Below, in pieces: positions 61,501-64,000 of a DNA stretch of 64,000 nt; the first letter of the stretch is position 1, and every line of letters begins with the position of its first letter. Source of the DNA: Archegozetes longisetosus (lineage: Eukaryota > Arthropoda > Arachnida > Sarcoptiformes > Trhypochthoniidae); the NCBI GenBank assembly GCA_018873245.2, contig JAEMBT020000009.1, positions 18,321,337 to 18,385,336 on the forward strand. Reading direction: 5' to 3'. The position numbers and the translations under genes are program-made. Under the pieces are notes generated by a model, which worked only from the letters and a program-made list of their open reading frames with translations, did no database searches and had not been told where the DNA came from.

Positions 61501-63638
61501 ATATGTGAACAATTAGTGTTAACACATTTATTTATGCCATTTGGTTGACTTGAATTGTGTACTATTTTTATACCATCGATATCATTACCGGCTTGTAACA
61601 CAGTTATAAGTTTTGTTCCATTCAAACCATTCTTATTTGTTTTGAGAATCGCATCGTATTTATTGCTTGACCAATAAACATAATCTTCATACAAATCCAT
61701 AGAAAAAGAGTTTTCAAATAATAACTCCGAAGACAATATAGTCCTTAAATTGGTTCCATCATAATTAATTGACGATAATTTATATAACGATATATCAATC
61801 CAATAAATCTTCTTTTCATTGATATCTAGAGTTAATGTGTTCGGTTTGGCGATATTATATTGGACTAATATTTGTACATTAGATCCATCTTGAGATGACT
61901 TTTTAATTTTGGCATTGTTATCGTATCGAGAACCTGACCGCTCGCTTAATCTATATGAATAAGAGTGTGAGTAAAGGTCTGAATATAAATAATATTCCTT
62001 GTATTCGCTCCAAACAATTATTGATTCAATCGGATCGACTTCGATGTCTTTGATAAAGCAACTTGATTGGGATATCACTTGAAATAATAATTTAGGATCA
62101 GTTAAATTGACCACAAATATACCATTGCTAAAAGAAAGCGTAATACATAATGGAAAATACGCTAAATTGTGTATCCAATCAATCGCCAAGTTTTTAGTCA
62201 TAGAATCTACTGTTTTATTTAATAAAGAATTTTGTTCATAAATATCTGATGTATTATTTTCTGATTCATACAATCGTGAACGAAATATAGCCAAATTATA
62301 ATCGTATAATGAGGTCTCAATATTGGCCCAAACTAAATAGTTTTCTAAAATGTTATAATCGATACCGAATACATGATAATATGTCTTATGTAAGAAATAG
62401 GAGTCCGAATAATAGATTGTATTGTTTTGAGGTAATTTGGCAATCCTAATGTCTCGACTTTGAACTGTGAACAGTAGGAGTGGATCATTACTTAAGAACA
62501 AGTCTGAGATTGCACAAGTATTTGGTTTTAGTTTTGGAATAACTGGTGCGGGGAATACTATTGACTCTTCATCACATGTCTCGTCATGTAAGAAAAATTT
62601 GTGATATTTTTGTTCAGAACATAAGCATCGATACTGTTGTTTACCAGAGGGCAGACAAATATGAGTACAATTGGAATTGAGACAATAATTAGTTGCATTC
62701 TTTTGTCTCATGGGATGCATTATTTTAACAAAATCAATGTCATTATCTGATTTAATGATTGTTTGTTCGGAATCCAAACCAAATTTATTGATTCTGATTA
62801 TTTTATTATTTTTCGGTGAAGACCAATAAACATAATCACCAAAAACATCAATTGAAGAACAGTCTTCAAACAGTTGTTTCGATTGCCAAATCGTTTTCCT
62901 ATTGTTACCATTATAATCAATTGAAGATAATGAGTGTAATTCGTTATCTATCCAGAATATCAGTTGTGAATCATAATCCATTGCTATACAAACAGGAATT
63001 CCTAAATTCTCGTGAACTAAAATTTCTTGATTTGATCCGTCTCCATTGGATTTTCTTATAACTGCACCGAATCCACCAGTACTCTGTCTTCTCATACTGT
63101 ACTCTCTGTTAGTACTGTATTCTGTCCATACAATAAAAGAGTCGAAAGGATTAACAACAATTCCTCCTTCTGTATTATATATCGATTTAGTCAATTCATA
63201 ATTAATCTCTGGATTGGCGACACTTATGACCGATAAACAATCTTCTTTGAAGAAATAAACCAAATTATAAATCCAATCAACTGCTAAACGTGTTGACCGA
63301 ATACTTTTTCTTAATAAAATCGAAAGCCTAAAAATCTGAATTATCTTTCTTTCAGGAGTTATAGGCTTTTCGACGAACTCCGCATAGTATAAAGAATACG
63401 GAATTTCGGTGCTCGACCAAATCAGATATTTGTGATTAAAGTTATAATCAATACCTTTTACTTTATGATCATTTAAATAGAACTTTTGACTTCCTTCTGC
63501 TATTATTGTAGTATTTTCTTGAAGAAAGTCCACAGATATCCCATTTTCATCATCATTGAATAGAATTAATGGAGGATTACTTGAATTAGATTTTAAAATG
63601 AAGTTCACAAAAACTATTAAATGAAAACACCAAAACAT
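58531..63638 (-). CDS. Single-pass receptor with three YWTD propeller-EGF units, copy 2
   Basis: Exon 1 63638-60321, exon 2 58761-58531; 1182 residues, same layout as copy 1: signal peptide, three YWTD propellers each closed by an EGF-like module, stalk, TM (ALLLFLIGINCILITVFMY) and a five-residue-scale basic tail (RKRKM). Exon 1 is nearly identical to copy 1 except (i) an island in propeller 2 (about 61915-62350) with many replacements, including the Tyr/Ser-rich loop YYLYSDLYSHSYSYRLSE, and (ii) an 11-residue insertion between EGF 2 and propeller 3 (about 61350-61400; SPIDLTYSLTNSPI, a local repeat). Exon 2 and the intron have diverged much more. Both reading frames are intact, so both copies are probably functional. 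Confidence 0.9.
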
Positions 63639-63815
63639 TTTGTATAATCGTTAATTGCGTATCGTGTGTACAGTAATTCATAGAGAAATCAAATAACTAG
63701 ATGACAGTTCCGTATTTTCAACTTGAAGAACAAGCAATGAAATAACATTTGCATAATAAATAGCTTCATAGATTCAATGTATGATGAAAAGCTAATTGTG
63801 GCGATAAGATATGTA

Positions 63816-64000
63816 TAATAATTACGTTCATTTGCCGGATATGGGAAACAAATGAAAAGTCGTTAAGATATCTATATATATAAACATTATTGTGAATATA
63901 ATATTTTGGTGTTATTGAAAAATTATCAAAATTGATCTCAAGTTTTACTTGTTTACTCGTGCTTATTGAGAATCAACTTATAATTAATCATTAGTTAATG
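63816..64000. other. Sequence beyond the duplication
   Basis: No homology to the flank of unit 1 seen after 63815; no feature recognised. Further copies of the unit could lie beyond the window. Confidence 0.3.

Larger units (their letters stand above)
55041..63815. repeat. Segmental duplication, unit 2
   Basis: Second copy of 42474-53085. Lacks about 905 bases corresponding to about 43842-44746 (DUF229 exon 2 and flanks; junction near 55845). Lacks the three MITEs specific to unit 1 and carries its own MITE at 57146-57566. Confidence 0.9.

Noticed and set aside
1-64000. CRISPR arrays, operons or other prokaryotic systems
   Set aside because: The window is clearly eukaryotic (spliced genes, animal families); no regularly spaced direct repeats were seen.

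Overview
This is a eukaryotic, strongly AT-rich window with genes split by many short introns (mostly 50-100 bases, GT-AG), long gene-poor spacers and many small DNA transposons. The gene set (a teneurin, an insulin-receptor-type tyrosine kinase with an L1 domain, a CDC50/TMEM30 flippase subunit, a DUF229 protein, YWTD/EGF receptors) is animal. Compact introns plus a bacterial-type PHB-depolymerase-like esterase suggest an arthropod, perhaps a mite. That placement is inference; nothing here fixes the species.

Layout. 1-6374 (+): 3' part of a teneurin gene, with a possible 27-base microexon. 10560-10769 (-): a small basic one-pass membrane protein. 11321-12060: a large palindrome built from two copies of a gene fragment; a third copy lies at 36.4-36.7 kb. 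12992-14775 (+): secreted PHB-depolymerase-like esterase with two fibronectin type III domains, broken by two single-base frameshifts. 16614-17930 (+): CDC50/TMEM30, first exon not found. 22281-26489 (+): insulin-receptor-like kinase, 12 exons, 925 residues, whose ectodomain goes from L1 straight to FnIII-2. 27617-28051 (+): unknown membrane protein. 30042-32629 (+): aldo-keto reductase of the L-galactose dehydrogenase type. 34.0-35.3 kb: decayed transposon-type gene. 38111-46649 (+): DUF229 (alkaline phosphatase/sulfatase superfold) protein with a 5.4-kb first intron full of transposons. 47829-52908 (-): single-pass receptor with three YWTD propeller-EGF units.

The right third is a tandem segmental duplication: about 42474-53085 is repeated as about 55041-63815. 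The second unit carries a dead DUF229 copy (56128-57660: exons 1-2 absent, acceptor lost, frameshifts, last exon split by a MITE) and an intact second YWTD receptor (58531-63638, -). Introns and spacers of the two units have clearly diverged, but the big receptor exons are almost identical except for one island in propeller 2.

Because the duplicate supplies empty sites, several transposon insertions can be resolved to the base: a hAT-type MITE (8-bp duplication GAGTTTAG), a piggyBac-type MITE (TTAA), and members of a family with GAAT-starting termini and 4-bp target duplications. A third member of that family is nested in another repeat at 19 kb, where a related element at 28 kb supplies the empty site. 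The genes do not form an obvious pathway.
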